Assembly: GCF_902150045.1 (NCBI RefSeq) | Contig: NZ_CABFVU010000001.1 | Span: forward strand, 2,108,001 to 2,172,000 | DNA: 64,000 nt | Direction: 5' to 3' | Source of the DNA: Chitinophaga polysaccharea | GTDB lineage: Bacteria > Bacteroidota > Bacteroidia > Chitinophagales > Chitinophagaceae | Shown: piece after piece, positions 1 to 8,357 of the stretch | How positions within the stretch are numbered: the stretch's first letter is position 1 | How the letters are laid out: each line of letters begins with the position of its first letter | The notes under the pieces: generated by a model | Told to the model about the DNA's origin: nothing | Seen by the model: the letters and a program-made list of their open reading frames with translations, nothing else | The model's database searches: none | Position numbers and translations under genes: made by a program

Positions 1-2
1 CA

Positions 3-62
3 CTGGAACATCAGTGGTTTCCGGTAATTGTGGAACGATTATTGACCGGTTCTGAAGGCTGA
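3..62 (+). CDS. Possible C-terminal end of an upstream gene (partial)
   Basis: An open frame enters from the left edge and stops at TGA 60-62. The last 19 residues read LEHQWFPVIVERLLTGSEG. The composition looks protein-like, but the stretch is too short to assign to a family. The other two forward frames close at 25-27 and about 52-54. It could be chance. Confidence 0.35.
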   Translation: MEHQWFPVIVERLLTGSEG

Positions 63-110
63 TATAAGCCTGGATGGAGGTTCTTAAGCCAGTCTAACCC
101 TTACAACTGT

Positions 111-779
111 ATGAAAAAGACACTACTGTTAATATGGTTATCCTGTTCGTTTATTTTATCGTCCTTCGCTCAGGACGGTAAGAAACAACTGGGTAAAAAC
201 ACCTTTCTCAAAGTAAATCCCACCACCTTAATCAATGAACTCGATATTTACCTGGAACAGGAAATAACTGACAAATTCAGTCTTGAGTTTGGTATCAGTG
301 GTATTTATACCGATTACCCGGATTATGTGCTGGCAAAAAAAATTGACATCGGTCAAAAGAAACCGGACATCAGTACAGAGCAGTTTGTAGATGGCCGGGG
401 CCTCGGCTTCCGGGTTGGCGCCCGCCTGTACCTTATTTCACAGGAAATGTCGCCCTCCCGTGCGGCCGGTACCTATTTTGAACCTGTAGTATTCGTTAAA
501 AAAGTTTTCTATCCTAACGAAGATAATACTGTCGGGAACGTTACATATACCAACTCCGGAGATAAAACTGTAATAGGTTTACAGCTGCTGGTAGGCCGGC
601 AATTCAAAAAAGACCGCTTCATTCTTGATCCGTTTATCGGTGTAGGCATCCGGAGTAAGATCTATAAATATAATACCTATCATTTTGACGAAGACAAAGT
701 ATCCCTTAACGATGGGAAAATGGTAAGCGTATTGCCCAGTCTCCAGATAGGTATTAAAATGGGGCTCAAACTCTGGTAA
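111..779 (+). CDS. Outer-membrane beta-barrel protein, hypothetical
   Basis: A 222-residue protein with a clear Sec signal peptide (MKKTLLLIWLSCSFILSSFA, then Q). The mature part has alternating polar/aromatic strands and ends in ...GIKMGLKLW. A terminal aromatic residue after an amphipathic strand is typical of outer-membrane barrels. Residues near 95-110 and 150-175 (RVGARLYLI, GLQLLVGRQF) look like barrel strands, as in small DUF3575/OmpW-size porins. No ligand can be inferred. It converges on the TonB receptor, only 7 bp from that gene's stop, so the two probably share termination. The family is an inference from pattern only; an 8-stranded structural barrel is the simplest reading. Confidence 0.7.
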   Translation: MKKTLLLIWLSCSFILSSFAQDGKKQLGKNTFLKVNPTTLINELDIYLEQEITDKFSLEFGISGIYTDYPDYVLAKKIDIGQKKPDISTEQFVDGRGLGFRVGARLYLISQEMSPSRAAGTYFEPVVFVKKVFYPNEDNTVGNVTYTNSGDKTVIGLQLLVGRQFKKDRFILDPFIGVGIRSKIYKYNTYHFDEDKVSLNDGKMVSVLPSLQIGIKMGLKLW

Positions 780-786
780 TCCTGCC

Positions 787-3252
787 CTAAAAAGGAACAA
801 TCACTTTTGCACTGAAATTTCTTCCCATATTATAAATGCCCAGCCGTCCGTTAGGAGAGGAGCTGTAGTATTCAAAATATTTCAACCGGTTCATATTGGC
901 CTGGTAGGCTACATTAGCCACATTGTCGAGTTGCAGGAATATTTCACAAACCGTTCTTCCTTTCTTGTTAAGAATCCCGGTACCGGCGCCAATATTGAAA
1001 AGGGTATAGCCAGGTGTAAATGTTTCAGTATCGTCTACTCCGTAAAAGTGAGGCTGACCGGCAAAAATATCCGCCTCCACGCGGGCATATGCCTTTGTAA
1101 ATATGCCATAATTACGTTGTGTGGCAGCTTTCAGCTCACTGCGTATATGCGTAGGCGGTATAAACGGCAGATAACGCGCCTCGTCCCCATACTTACTGAT
1201 CAGTTCCATATTGCGGTTACGGCCCTGTGTATAGGCCATACTGTTATTCATGGTAAGCCAGGCAATAGCTCTCGGGTGAAGGTTCACACTCACTTCTGCT
1301 CCAAACAGCCTCGCGGCCGATTGCTGGTACTTATAAGTAGCGTTCCCCGGTACTATTACCACCGGGTTGCCGGCATCATCGTATAGTCTTGCCTGGTAGA
1401 TATAATTCTCAATATTATTATTAAACAATTCGAGGCTGATATCTGCATCCGGTAGCCAGGCCTGCAGGCCTATGTCTTCCTGTAAACTGAACTCCGGTTT
1501 AAATCCGCGGTTACCAAGGTATACGATATGCGCTCCCGGATCAAGACCATTGGAGCCGATCTCTGTGATATTCGGCGCACGGTAGCCTCTTGCAATGTTG
1601 GCTTTCACCAACACCCGCTCGCTGATGTTCCAGGTAGCTCCCAGGCTACCGGAAATACCGGTATACCGGTTGCTGAAAGAAGGGAATTGCAGATGTGCTC
1701 CCGCCGTATCCGGTAACTGGACATGCCGCTCAAATCCATTTTCCTTATTGGGTCCTACATAGAAATCGTTCCAGCGAATAGAGCGGTTGTCGTAACGGAT
1801 ACCACCGGATACATCTACCTTACCAAAAGATTTCCTGGCAAAAATAAACCCGCCTATATCAAACAGGTTATAATCCGGGATAGGAAAATCGGTCCCATTC
1901 TTACTCCTGTTCTGCTGGTACATTCCATTTGTCCCAACAGTTGTTTCCAGGCCATTTAAAACAGGCAGGTTATAACGCACATCATAGTTCAGGGTGTTCA
2001 GCACCACGTATAGTCCCGGCTGCGCGGGCATTTCCGGGTGATTATACTCCCGGCGGATGCTTTGTTGCAGGCCTATCATTGTATTAATATCGCCGGCTCC
2101 CAGGTTCCATTTTGAACGGTTATACACCCTGTAATGCTGTATATGCTGATGCAACGGGTTAATGGTATAAGTACGCAGCTCATTGTCCGGCACCAGTGGA
2201 CGATCTTTTATATCATCCTCTTCCTTCACCTGCTTCGTAAATTTCCGGGTCAGGGAATCCCGGCTCCCATCCGGAATTTCCTGGGTATTATCATAGAGTG
2301 TAGCACCAAACTGGGAATATCCCCATGATTTATCCACCCTTGCCAGGGCAGTCAGGTTATACTCCCTGAAAGCAGTGCCATATACAAATCCATCCACGCT
2401 GTTGCGGTAGTTGTGCGCAGCTTTTGCTGTGCCACGAAATACATACTTCCAGTCATTTTGCCTGTAAGCCAGCCCCAGCGAGGAGCCTATCATTCCATTA
2501 TTGCTGTGGTAATCTGTCAGGAAACTACCCTGTAATTTACCTGGTGTTAGATCAGGGATATCGGGGATCATATTAATGACCCCGGCCAGGGCGTCTGAGC
2601 CGTAGGTAAGACTGGCAGGCCCCTTCACCACCTCTGCCCTGGAAATTCCGTATTGGTCTATTTCAATGCCATGCTCATCGCCCCATTGCTGTCCTTCCTG
2701 CCTTACGCCGTCAAACAAGGTAAGCACGCGATTGTAGCCAAGCCCGCGGATAAATGGTTTGGAAATATTGGGACCGGTGGTTACTGCACTCACACCCGGT
2801 ACTCCTTTAATGATAGCGTCGATGATGTTATTGTTTACATTCATATTCATTTCCCGCTTACCGATAACGGCAATGGGTATAGGATTTTTCCGGACGGCGG
2901 TAGCGCGGGAAACACCGGTCACTACCACTTCTTCCAGTTTAGACAGGTCTTCTTCCAGCGTGATATTCAATGCAGTTGTTTGCCCTGCTGTAATTTGTTT
3001 TTTCAGCTTAACCGTTTGGTATCCTACCATTGATATTTTAATATCGTAAGTGCCCGGGGCGATATTTTTAATGCTGAAAAGCCCCTGCTGATCGGCAGCA
3101 GCGCCGGTATGCAGTGCGGGGATGGCAATATTGGCAAACTGTACAGGTTTTCCGTCTTTGTTGACAACAGCACCTTTCACCATGCCTTGCTGGGCATATG
3201 CGTTAGCTACAGATAATAGTAATAAGAATAGTAAAGTAGATAGTTGTTTCAT
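787..3252 (-). CDS. TonB-dependent receptor, probable metal (zinc) uptake
   Basis: An 821-residue outer-membrane receptor. The start was set at the ATG at 3252, which gives the signal peptide MKQLSTLLFLLLLSVANAYA. The longer frame up to 3285 would put 11 charged residues before it. Domain order: carboxypeptidase-regulatory-like beta sandwich (residues about 22-110, GMVKGAVVNKDGKPVQFANI), TonB plug (about 115-230, with GVPGVSAVTTGPNISKPFIRG and the SLTYGSDALAGVINMIP plug strand), then a 22-strand-type barrel ending in VIVPF. It is the last gene of a minus-strand string merC / CobW GTPase / receptor whose shared control region carries a Zur-like palindrome, so zinc uptake is inferred; sequence alone does not give the substrate. 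A -7 type element CAAAACTA (plus strand 3333-3340, read on minus as TAGTTTTG) may also drive it alone. Confidence 0.9.
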   Translation of the reverse strand: MKQLSTLLFLLLLSVANAYAQQGMVKGAVVNKDGKPVQFANIAIPALHTGAAADQQGLFSIKNIAPGTYDIKISMVGYQTVKLKKQITAGQTTALNITLEEDLSKLEEVVVTGVSRATAVRKNPIPIAVIGKREMNMNVNNNIIDAIIKGVPGVSAVTTGPNISKPFIRGLGYNRVLTLFDGVRQEGQQWGDEHGIEIDQYGISRAEVVKGPASLTYGSDALAGVINMIPDIPDLTPGKLQGSFLTDYHSNNGMIGSSLGLAYRQNDWKYVFRGTAKAAHNYRNSVDGFVYGTAFREYNLTALARVDKSWGYSQFGATLYDNTQEIPDGSRDSLTRKFTKQVKEEDDIKDRPLVPDNELRTYTINPLHQHIQHYRVYNRSKWNLGAGDINTMIGLQQSIRREYNHPEMPAQPGLYVVLNTLNYDVRYNLPVLNGLETTVGTNGMYQQNRSKNGTDFPIPDYNLFDIGGFIFARKSFGKVDVSGGIRYDNRSIRWNDFYVGPNKENGFERHVQLPDTAGAHLQFPSFSNRYTGISGSLGATWNISERVLVKANIARGYRAPNITEIGSNGLDPGAHIVYLGNRGFKPEFSLQEDIGLQAWLPDADISLELFNNNIENYIYQARLYDDAGNPVVIVPGNATYKYQQSAARLFGAEVSVNLHPRAIAWLTMNNSMAYTQGRNRNMELISKYGDEARYLPFIPPTHIRSELKAATQRNYGIFTKAYARVEADIFAGQPHFYGVDDTETFTPGYTLFNIGAGTGILNKKGRTVCEIFLQLDNVANVAYQANMNRLKYFEYYSSSPNGRLGIYNMGRNFSAKVIVPF

Positions 3253-3332
3253 GCGTATAAGTAATGTAGGTTTTAATCTTAGCACAGCGTTTTCACGGAT
3301 AGTAACAATGGATTACACTTCCAATTTTTTTA

Positions 3333-3340
3333 CAAAACTA
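3333..3340 (-). promoter_or_regulatory. Possible -7 element of the TonB receptor gene
   Basis: On the minus strand this reads TAGTTTTG, a match to the Bacteroidetes -7 consensus TAnnTTTG, about 80 bp before the receptor start at 3252. No TTG is seen at the usual -33 distance, so strength is uncertain and read-through from the CobW gene is equally likely. Confidence 0.35.
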
Positions 3341-3382
3341 TCTTCTATTTTTATACCCGTCTTAATTATTTTTTAGGTTAAT

Positions 3383-4567
3383 CTAAATTTCAGGAAAAGG
3401 ATCTTTAAAAAGATGACCATTCTGGAAACTTTTGATTTCAGATTCGGTACACAGGCAGCTGTCGAGGTCGATGATGATATCATGAGAATCGAGCTCTTGC
3501 CCGATGATTACCAGCTCATTATACCGGTCGGCAAACCGGGTGTCCCAGCGGCCGATGATAAGCTCATAAGTTTCAGGATCCATCTGCCATTGCTTACGGG
3601 GGATAGCGCACCACCAGTAACCAGCCTTTTCTGCACGCAGCGATCCGCCCGCCTGGCTCCAGTTCACTGCTATATCAGGCCGGGAGGCCAGCCAGAACAG
3701 TCCTTTACTGCGGATTATATTGCCTGGCCAGCGCCCATTGATATATTGCCAGAAGCGCTCGGGGTGAAAAGGTTTACGGCTCCGGTATACAAAGGAGGAC
3801 ATACCATATTCCTCTGTTTCAGGGGTGTGCTCATGCTCCAGTTCGGCCTGCCAGCCGGCGCTTTGCGAGGTAGTGTCAAAATCAAAAAGACCCGTATGCA
3901 ATATTTCTTTCAGTGGCACCCGGCCTTTAATGCTTTCCACGATCCTGGCCGTGGCATTTAATTTACGCAACACTGCTTTCAGGTTACCCAGCTGGTCTTC
4001 CGTTACAAGATCGCATTTATTCAGTACGATTACGTTGGCAAATTCCACCTGGTCTGTCAACAGGTTTACAATAGTGCGCCGGTCGGCTGCGTCGTCAGTT
4101 AAGCCTTTGTCTTGCAGCAGCGACGTACTGTTGAAATCCCGGATAAAATTATAGGCATCCACAACTGTTACCATGGTATCAAGCTGGCTTACCTTAGTGA
4201 GGTCCACATTGTTAATTTCATCCTGGTAGCAGAAGGTTTGGGCTACCGGTATGGGCTCTGAAATGCCGGTGGATTCTATCAACAGGTAATCAAACCTTTT
4301 CTCTGCAGCCAGTGCTGCTACTTCCTTCAGGAGATCTTCCCGCAAGGTGCAGCAAATACAGCCATTGCTCATTTCCACCAGTCGCTCTTCCGTTTTATGT
4401 AAGGTATTTTCATTCTTCACCAGTTGCGCATCGATATTCACCTCACTCATATCGTTAACAATAACGGCTACACGAAGATTTTCGCGGTTATGCAGTACGT
4501 GATTAAGCAAAGTGGTCTTCCCCGCGCCGAGAAATCCACTCAGCACCGTAACAGGTAATTTTTCCAT
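3383..4567 (-). CDS. CobW/COG0523 family GTPase, putative zinc metallochaperone
   Basis: A 394-residue G3E-family GTPase. Walker A is GFLGAGKTT (residues 11-19), the metal-binding GCICC motif is at 69-73, ESTG at 98-101 and the guanine-specificity NKCD at 183-186. The C-terminal COG0523 domain follows a short acidic/His linker ([13 protein letters not shown]). GCICC proteins load metal, most often zinc, onto client enzymes when metal is scarce (known for ZNG1/ZigA/YciC). The gene lies 18 bp downstream of the merC-like gene and 130 bp before the TonB receptor on the same strand, under a promoter with a Zur-like operator, so a zinc-starvation role is well supported by context. Cobalamin-related CobW function is less likely, as no cobalamin genes are present. 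Confidence 0.9.
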   Translation of the reverse strand: MEKLPVTVLSGFLGAGKTTLLNHVLHNRENLRVAVIVNDMSEVNIDAQLVKNENTLHKTEERLVEMSNGCICCTLREDLLKEVAALAAEKRFDYLLIESTGISEPIPVAQTFCYQDEINNVDLTKVSQLDTMVTVVDAYNFIRDFNSTSLLQDKGLTDDAADRRTIVNLLTDQVEFANVIVLNKCDLVTEDQLGNLKAVLRKLNATARIVESIKGRVPLKEILHTGLFDFDTTSQSAGWQAELEHEHTPETEEYGMSSFVYRSRKPFHPERFWQYINGRWPGNIIRSKGLFWLASRPDIAVNWSQAGGSLRAEKAGYWWCAIPRKQWQMDPETYELIIGRWDTRFADRYNELVIIGQELDSHDIIIDLDSCLCTESEIKSFQNGHLFKDPFPEI

Positions 4568-4585
4568 ATGTGATAAGTTATATTG

Positions 4586-5029
4586 CTATAGGTATGTTTT
4601 GCTGTTTACAAACCTTTGATCAGCGGCTTTATTCTTTTTCCCCACATTACATTGCCGGCAACGCTGCAGGTTTAATATATGCGCTCCCGTTACCCCTGCC
4701 GCACCGGCAAAAATGATAACCGGCTCCCAGAAACCACCGGCAAAACCAAAGTGTCCGCCCAGCAACAGGGCAAACCCCGCAGCAAAGATCAGCAGCGGCG
4801 TTATCCGGCGGTGCTGCCGGAAATATCCCCGGCCCAGCGACCAGCAGCCTATTCCAAAGGAAAACGACAACAGGCCGTACTCCAGTTTTTCATTTTCCAG
4901 TACATGCGATCCCACCAATGGTAATACCGTGAGCATCAGGGGAAGTAAGGCGCAATGCACTGCACATAATAAAGAGGCACCGATTCCAATGGTGTCCAAA
5001 CTCATCTTCTTTAAAATATTCCCTTCCAT
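4586..5029 (-). CDS. MerC-domain membrane protein
   Basis: A 147-residue protein with four predicted membrane segments (about residues 12-32, 36-45/52-65, 78-95, 102-118). The MerC-type paired cysteines are in the first helix (C22 and C26, LLCAVHCALLPL), with a cytosolic CRQC at 124-127. MerC proteins carry thiol-bound metal across the inner membrane; the mercury-resistance link is only one branch. Here there are no mer genes, but a CobW GTPase, a TonB receptor and a Fur-family regulator are adjacent, so a role in import or trafficking of zinc (or another soft metal) is inferred. It is first in the operon; its promoter and operator sit 22-54 bp upstream. The start at 5029 is used; an internal ATG at residue 9 would also keep helix 1. 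Confidence 0.8.
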   Translation of the reverse strand: MEGNILKKMSLDTIGIGASLLCAVHCALLPLMLTVLPLVGSHVLENEKLEYGLLSFSFGIGCWSLGRGYFRQHRRITPLLIFAAGFALLLGGHFGFAGGFWEPVIIFAGAAGVTGAHILNLQRCRQCNVGKKNKAADQRFVNSKTYL

Positions 5030-5050
5030 GTTCCCGTTTTTCTATCCGGA

Positions 5051-5082
5051 CAAAACTACGTAAATTTGCAACAATGTTGCAA
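5051..5082 (-). promoter_or_regulatory. Promoter of the merC-cobW-receptor string
   Basis: Read on the minus strand: TTG (plus 5080-5082), a 21-nt spacer, then TAGTTTTG (plus 5051-5058). This is a full match to the Bacteroidetes promoter pattern TTG-N19-21-TAnnTTTG. Transcription would begin about 20 nt before the merC start codon at 5029. The -33 element lies inside the palindrome 5065-5083. Confidence 0.7.
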
Positions 5083-5083
5083 A
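5065..5083. promoter_or_regulatory. Zur/Fur-type operator palindrome
   Basis: A perfect 9-1-9 palindrome, tttgcaacaatgttgcaaa, overlapping the -33 element and spacer of the merC promoter. The size and symmetry fit a Fur-superfamily dimer site. A Fur-family regulator with two CxxC zinc sites is encoded 0.8 kb away (5871-6305). A further half-site tgttgca occurs at 5131-5137. Repression by metal-loaded regulator is the expected mode; this is inferred, not shown. Confidence 0.7.
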
Positions 5084-5152
5084 ATAAAATAACTGATTTC
5101 TTTAGATAATTTATTTTTTCAACTGTAAAATGTTGCATTCGTGTTAAAAAAG

Positions 5153-5185
5153 TAACAGATGGGTAGCACTGATGGGCATCTGTTA
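5153..5185. repeat. Inverted repeat in the SCO1 upstream region
   Basis: taacagatg (5153-5161) and catctgtta (5177-5185) form a perfect 9-bp inverted repeat with a 15-nt spacer. It lies just upstream of the SCO1 -7 element, in the -33 region, so it may be an operator or a short hairpin. Confidence 0.4.
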
Positions 5186-5194
5186 ACTATGTGC

Positions 5195-5202
5195 TACCTT
5201 TG
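5195..5202 (+). promoter_or_regulatory. -7 element of the SCO1-fur transcript
   Basis: tacctttg matches TAnnTTTG and lies 30 bp before the SCO1 ATG at 5232. No TTG is found at the usual -33 distance; the inverted repeat 5153-5185 occupies that place, which may mean activator dependence. Confidence 0.5.
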
Positions 5203-5231
5203 TGTATTGAATAAAACAGGGGATTATACCT

Positions 5232-5858
5232 ATGTCGAAGAAAGCAATTATACTGATTTCGTTTTTTGTGGTGCTGAGCGCGGGTTTTCTGGGCTATGCC
5301 GGTTATGTTATTAAAGGTGAAACGGGCACCTTCTTTGGAAAAGATAAACTGCCTGTTCTTGGGGCGCCGGGACACACTGTTCCAGGATTTTCCTTTACTG
5401 ACCAGGACGGCCACACCAAAGCGAAAGCGGATGTTGATGGCAAAATTTATGTAGCGGAGTTCTTTTTTACCACCTGCACCGGTATTTGTCCGAAGATGAA
5501 TGCCAATATGGACAAAGTATATGCGAAGTATAAAAACAATCCCAACTTCCTGATCCTTTCCCATACGGTAGACCCGGACCACGACAGCGTACCCGTATTA
5601 AAAGCATATGCCGCCAAACATGAAGCCGATTCAAAAAACTGGTGGTTCCTTACCGGCGATAAAAAACAACTTTACCGCATGGCCAGGCAGGCTTACCTGG
5701 TAGATGACGGCGTATATACCGGGGAAGAAGATTTTGTACATACACAATGGTTTGCCCTGGTAGATAAAACAGGACAGATCCGCGGTTTGTATGAAGGCAC
5801 CAAAAACCAGGATGTTAATAAATTGATTGAAGACATAGACCGTTTAATGGAAGAATAA
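5232..5858 (+). CDS. SCO1/SenC family thioredoxin-fold copper protein
   Basis: A 208-residue protein with an N-terminal membrane anchor (residues 5-24, no cleavage site evident) and a periplasmic thioredoxin fold. The CxxxC copper/redox motif is C82-C86 (TTCTGICPKMN), followed by the family's SHTVDPDHDSV loop and a His in FVHTQWFALVD near 167. SCO proteins deliver copper to the CuA site of cytochrome oxidase or act as thiol reductases. The gene is 12 bp upstream of the fur-family gene and probably cotranscribed. No oxidase genes are nearby, so a general copper or redox chaperone role in a metal-responsive locus is an inference. Confidence 0.88.
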   Translation: MSKKAIILISFFVVLSAGFLGYAGYVIKGETGTFFGKDKLPVLGAPGHTVPGFSFTDQDGHTKAKADVDGKIYVAEFFFTTCTGICPKMNANMDKVYAKYKNNPNFLILSHTVDPDHDSVPVLKAYAAKHEADSKNWWFLTGDKKQLYRMARQAYLVDDGVYTGEEDFVHTQWFALVDKTGQIRGLYEGTKNQDVNKLIEDIDRLMEE

Positions 5859-5870
5859 AGTTTTTTCATC

Positions 5871-6305
5871 ATGGGCACCAAACAACAAATAACAGAACGA
5901 ATAGCCGGCATACTGCGTGAAAGCAAGCTGAGTGTAACAGAAACCCGGACGAAGATCCTGGAACTGTTTATGAAAAGCAACGGTGCGCTGGAACACAGCG
6001 ATTTTGAGAAACTGGCTGGCCAGTCGTTCGACCGTGTAACCGTATACCGCACGTTACAAACGTTCCTTGATAAAGGGATCATTCATAAAATACCAACTAC
6101 AGATACATCCGTACGTTATGCTTTATGTAAATCAGAATGTTCGGAGCATCATCACCACGATCATCATATTCATTTCAAGTGTGAGGAATGTGGCAATACC
6201 ATTTGTTTAGATGAAACAGATGTGCCGCAGATACAGCTTCCCAAAGGTTATGCTGCCCATAATGTGGAAGTGGTGGTAAGTGGGGTATGTAAATCCTGCA
6301 AATAA
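5871..6305 (+). CDS. Fur-family metalloregulator, probable Zur
   Basis: A 144-residue Fur-superfamily repressor. A winged-helix N-domain (residues about 20-80, SVTETRTKILELF and FDRVTVYRTLQTF recognition helix) is followed by a dimerisation/metal domain with a His cluster (SEHHHHDHHIH, 91-101) and two structural zinc CxxC pairs (C104-C107, C140-C143). The H-rich segment in place of the Fur HHH-DH layout, plus the CobW/MerC neighbours, favours zinc sensing; Fur or PerR activity cannot be excluded. It is the second gene of the SCO1 transcript and divergent from the operon that carries the palindromic operator, so it probably represses that operon. Confidence 0.88.
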   Translation: MGTKQQITERIAGILRESKLSVTETRTKILELFMKSNGALEHSDFEKLAGQSFDRVTVYRTLQTFLDKGIIHKIPTTDTSVRYALCKSECSEHHHHDHHIHFKCEECGNTICLDETDVPQIQLPKGYAAHNVEVVVSGVCKSCK

Positions 6306-6307
6306 AA

Positions 6308-6353
6308 AAATGCCTTTGTTAATGCTGCCGGAGCGTAGCATCAACAAAGGCAT
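6308..6353 (-). terminator. Rho-independent terminator of the M3 peptidase gene
   Basis: atgcctttgttaatgct (6310-6326) pairs with agcatcaacaaaggcat (6337-6353), 16 of 17 pairs with a 10-nt loop. On the minus strand the stem is followed by a run of seven T. It begins right after the fur stop, so the hairpin also closes the converging transcript. Confidence 0.75.
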
Positions 6354-6358
6354 CCTTA

Positions 6359-8080
6359 CTATAACTTCTCTATTTCCGCTTTCACGAAATCGGCCAGTTC
6401 CTTTACATAGGCCGGAGAAAAATCAAATTTTATTCCTGCAGCTTTATATAACTCGGGCAATGTTTTAGTGTTACCTAAACTTAATGCCTGTACGTAGTTA
6501 TTGAGCGCCTGTGTTTTGTTTTCCTTAAACTGCTTCCACATGGCAATAGCGCCCAGTTGCGCGATTCCATACTCTATATAATAGAAAGGAACTTCAAACA
6601 GGTGCAGCTGTTTCTGCCAGGTGATGGCGCGGTACTCTTCATGACCGCTCCAGTTTACCACAGCAGGGGAGAACTCTCCCAGTATTTCCAGCCATTTGGC
6701 GGTACGCTCTTCTGTGCTGTGTTGCGGGTGCTCATAAATCCAGTGCTGGAATTTATCGATAGTGGCAATCCAGGGGAATATAGTGATGGCTCTTTCCAGC
6801 TGTTGCAAACGTGCACGGCGCAGCTGCGTTTCGTCGTCAAAGAAAATGTTCCAGGAGTCCATCGTAAACAATTCCATGCTCATGCTGGCCACCTCGGCTA
6901 TCTCCATAGGATATTCCTTGAAGGCGCTGAGCGCCAGGTGGTGACTGAGGAATGAGTGTACAGCATGACCGCCTTCATGTACCATAGTGGTAAGGTCTTT
7001 CATTTGTCCGGCTGCATTCATAAAAATGAAAGGCACGCCCGTTTCCGCCAGCGGGCAGTTGTAACCGCCCGGTGCTTTACCGTTACGGCTTTCCAGATCA
7101 AAGCGGCCCATTTTCTTCATCACCCGCAGGCAATCTCCGAAGAAGGGGCCTAGTTCATCAAAAGTAGCGATGGCTTTATTTACCAGCTCTTCTCCTGTGT
7201 GGAATGGCTCCAGTGGCTTTACACCAACCGGTTCTGCTTCCGTATCCCATGGGCGCAATGTATCCAGCTGCAGTTTGGCTTTTTGTTTTTCCAGGATCTG
7301 TTGTACCAGTGGAACAATATGTGCTTTGATAGCTTCATGAAACTGGAAGGCATCTTCCTTCGTGTAATCGAAGCGGCCCAGTTCTTCAAACTTATAATCG
7401 CGGTAATTGGCGAAGCCGGCATTCTTTGCTACCTGGTCGCGCTTCAAGATCAGCCCGGTATACAGGTCGTCCAGTGCTTTCCGGTCTTCCAGACGGCGGG
7501 CTGCGGTTTTGGTAAACACTTCTTCCCGCAGGGAACGGTCGCTGTTCTCCAGGAATTTGGCAGCCTGTTGCAGGGTATATTCCTGGTCATTTACCCTGAT
7601 GGTCATTTTACCTGCAATAACGCCGTACTGCTGCGCCATCACGCTCAGCTCCGCCTGGATTGGGATGTTTTCCTCCCGGAACAGTTTCACTTGTTTCTGA
7701 ACATTGCGGAGATAGGTTTTATACAGATCCTGATCCAGTTCTTTTACAAACGGGCTATCCAGCAGCTTTTTGTTGAGCGCATCTGCATAGGGTTGCAGTT
7801 TGGGCTGAATTTCCATACAGAAGTAAGCGAAGGCTTCTTCAAGTGATTTATCGGTAATATCACAGGTCATACGGATCTGCCGCCAGCAGGCATCTTCGCT
7901 GATAACTGCTTCCAGTTCGCTCATATCTTTGAGCCATTTTTCCAGCTCCTGTACGTTATTGATCTTTCTTTCCTTCAGGGCTTCAAAGTAGGGCTGCAGG
8001 GTATCCCAGGTAGTTACTTTAAAATCTTCCGGGAGAAATGTACGCGGTAGTTTCTTTATATCTGCACTTAATTTATCCAT
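6359..8080 (-). CDS. M3 family oligoendopeptidase (PepF-like)
   Basis: A 573-residue cytosolic zinc peptidase of the thimet/PepF type. The zinc-binding HEGGH motif with following His (VHEGGHAVHSF) is near residues 366-375. A second-shell Glu sits in MEIAEVASMSMELF, and the long all-helical N-terminal half is typical of M3. Length agrees with M3B oligoendopeptidases. No signal peptide is present. It cleaves short peptides during intracellular protein turnover. The gene is single and convergent with the fur gene; the ATG at 8080 is the only good start. The 277-bp gap upstream holds a strong hairpin but no obvious promoter consensus. Confidence 0.92.
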   Translation of the reverse strand: MDKLSADIKKLPRTFLPEDFKVTTWDTLQPYFEALKERKINNVQELEKWLKDMSELEAVISEDACWRQIRMTCDITDKSLEEAFAYFCMEIQPKLQPYADALNKKLLDSPFVKELDQDLYKTYLRNVQKQVKLFREENIPIQAELSVMAQQYGVIAGKMTIRVNDQEYTLQQAAKFLENSDRSLREEVFTKTAARRLEDRKALDDLYTGLILKRDQVAKNAGFANYRDYKFEELGRFDYTKEDAFQFHEAIKAHIVPLVQQILEKQKAKLQLDTLRPWDTEAEPVGVKPLEPFHTGEELVNKAIATFDELGPFFGDCLRVMKKMGRFDLESRNGKAPGGYNCPLAETGVPFIFMNAAGQMKDLTTMVHEGGHAVHSFLSHHLALSAFKEYPMEIAEVASMSMELFTMDSWNIFFDDETQLRRARLQQLERAITIFPWIATIDKFQHWIYEHPQHSTEERTAKWLEILGEFSPAVVNWSGHEEYRAITWQKQLHLFEVPFYYIEYGIAQLGAIAMWKQFKENKTQALNNYVQALSLGNTKTLPELYKAAGIKFDFSPAYVKELADFVKAEIEKL

Positions 8081-8255
8081 GCTATCTGTTATTTTTTAAA
8101 TTTTCGGATGTAGAAATTTAGGCATTTTTGAGGGAATGCCCGGTGTTTCCGGCTAAAAGAATCGTTAAATATAGGGAATATCAAGTTTCGGCCGGCTCTT
8201 TTCCCTTAACCGGTTTACGCCCTGTGGGCATAGCGTTTGTCTTGTTAGTAAACGA

Positions 8256-8303
8256 TTCAGGCTTCTATTTACAGGCAATGTGCGCTGTAAATAGAAGCCT
8301 GAA
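8256..8303. repeat. Perfect 19-bp inverted repeat (hairpin)
   Basis: ttcaggcttctatttacag (8256-8274) pairs perfectly with 8285-8303 around a 10-nt loop. It lies 55 bp beyond the stop of the DUF5606 gene and upstream of the M3 gene. There is no T tract on either side, so it is not a standard terminator. It may be an RNA-stability stem or a short interspersed palindrome. The rest of the 8081-8357 gap shows no gene. Confidence 0.7.
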
Positions 8304-8357
8304 ATATCTTGCCGGCTGGTGGTGATTGCTTTCATCACCAGGCACTCCTGGTCCTTA

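Noticed and set aside
931-3376. Plus-strand ORFs opposite the TonB receptor
   Set aside because: The minus-strand frame has a full-length receptor with signal peptide and all domains; the others are shadows.
4586-5029. Mercury-resistance operon
   Set aside because: No merA, merR, merT or merP. The neighbours are zinc-type genes and a Fur-family regulator.
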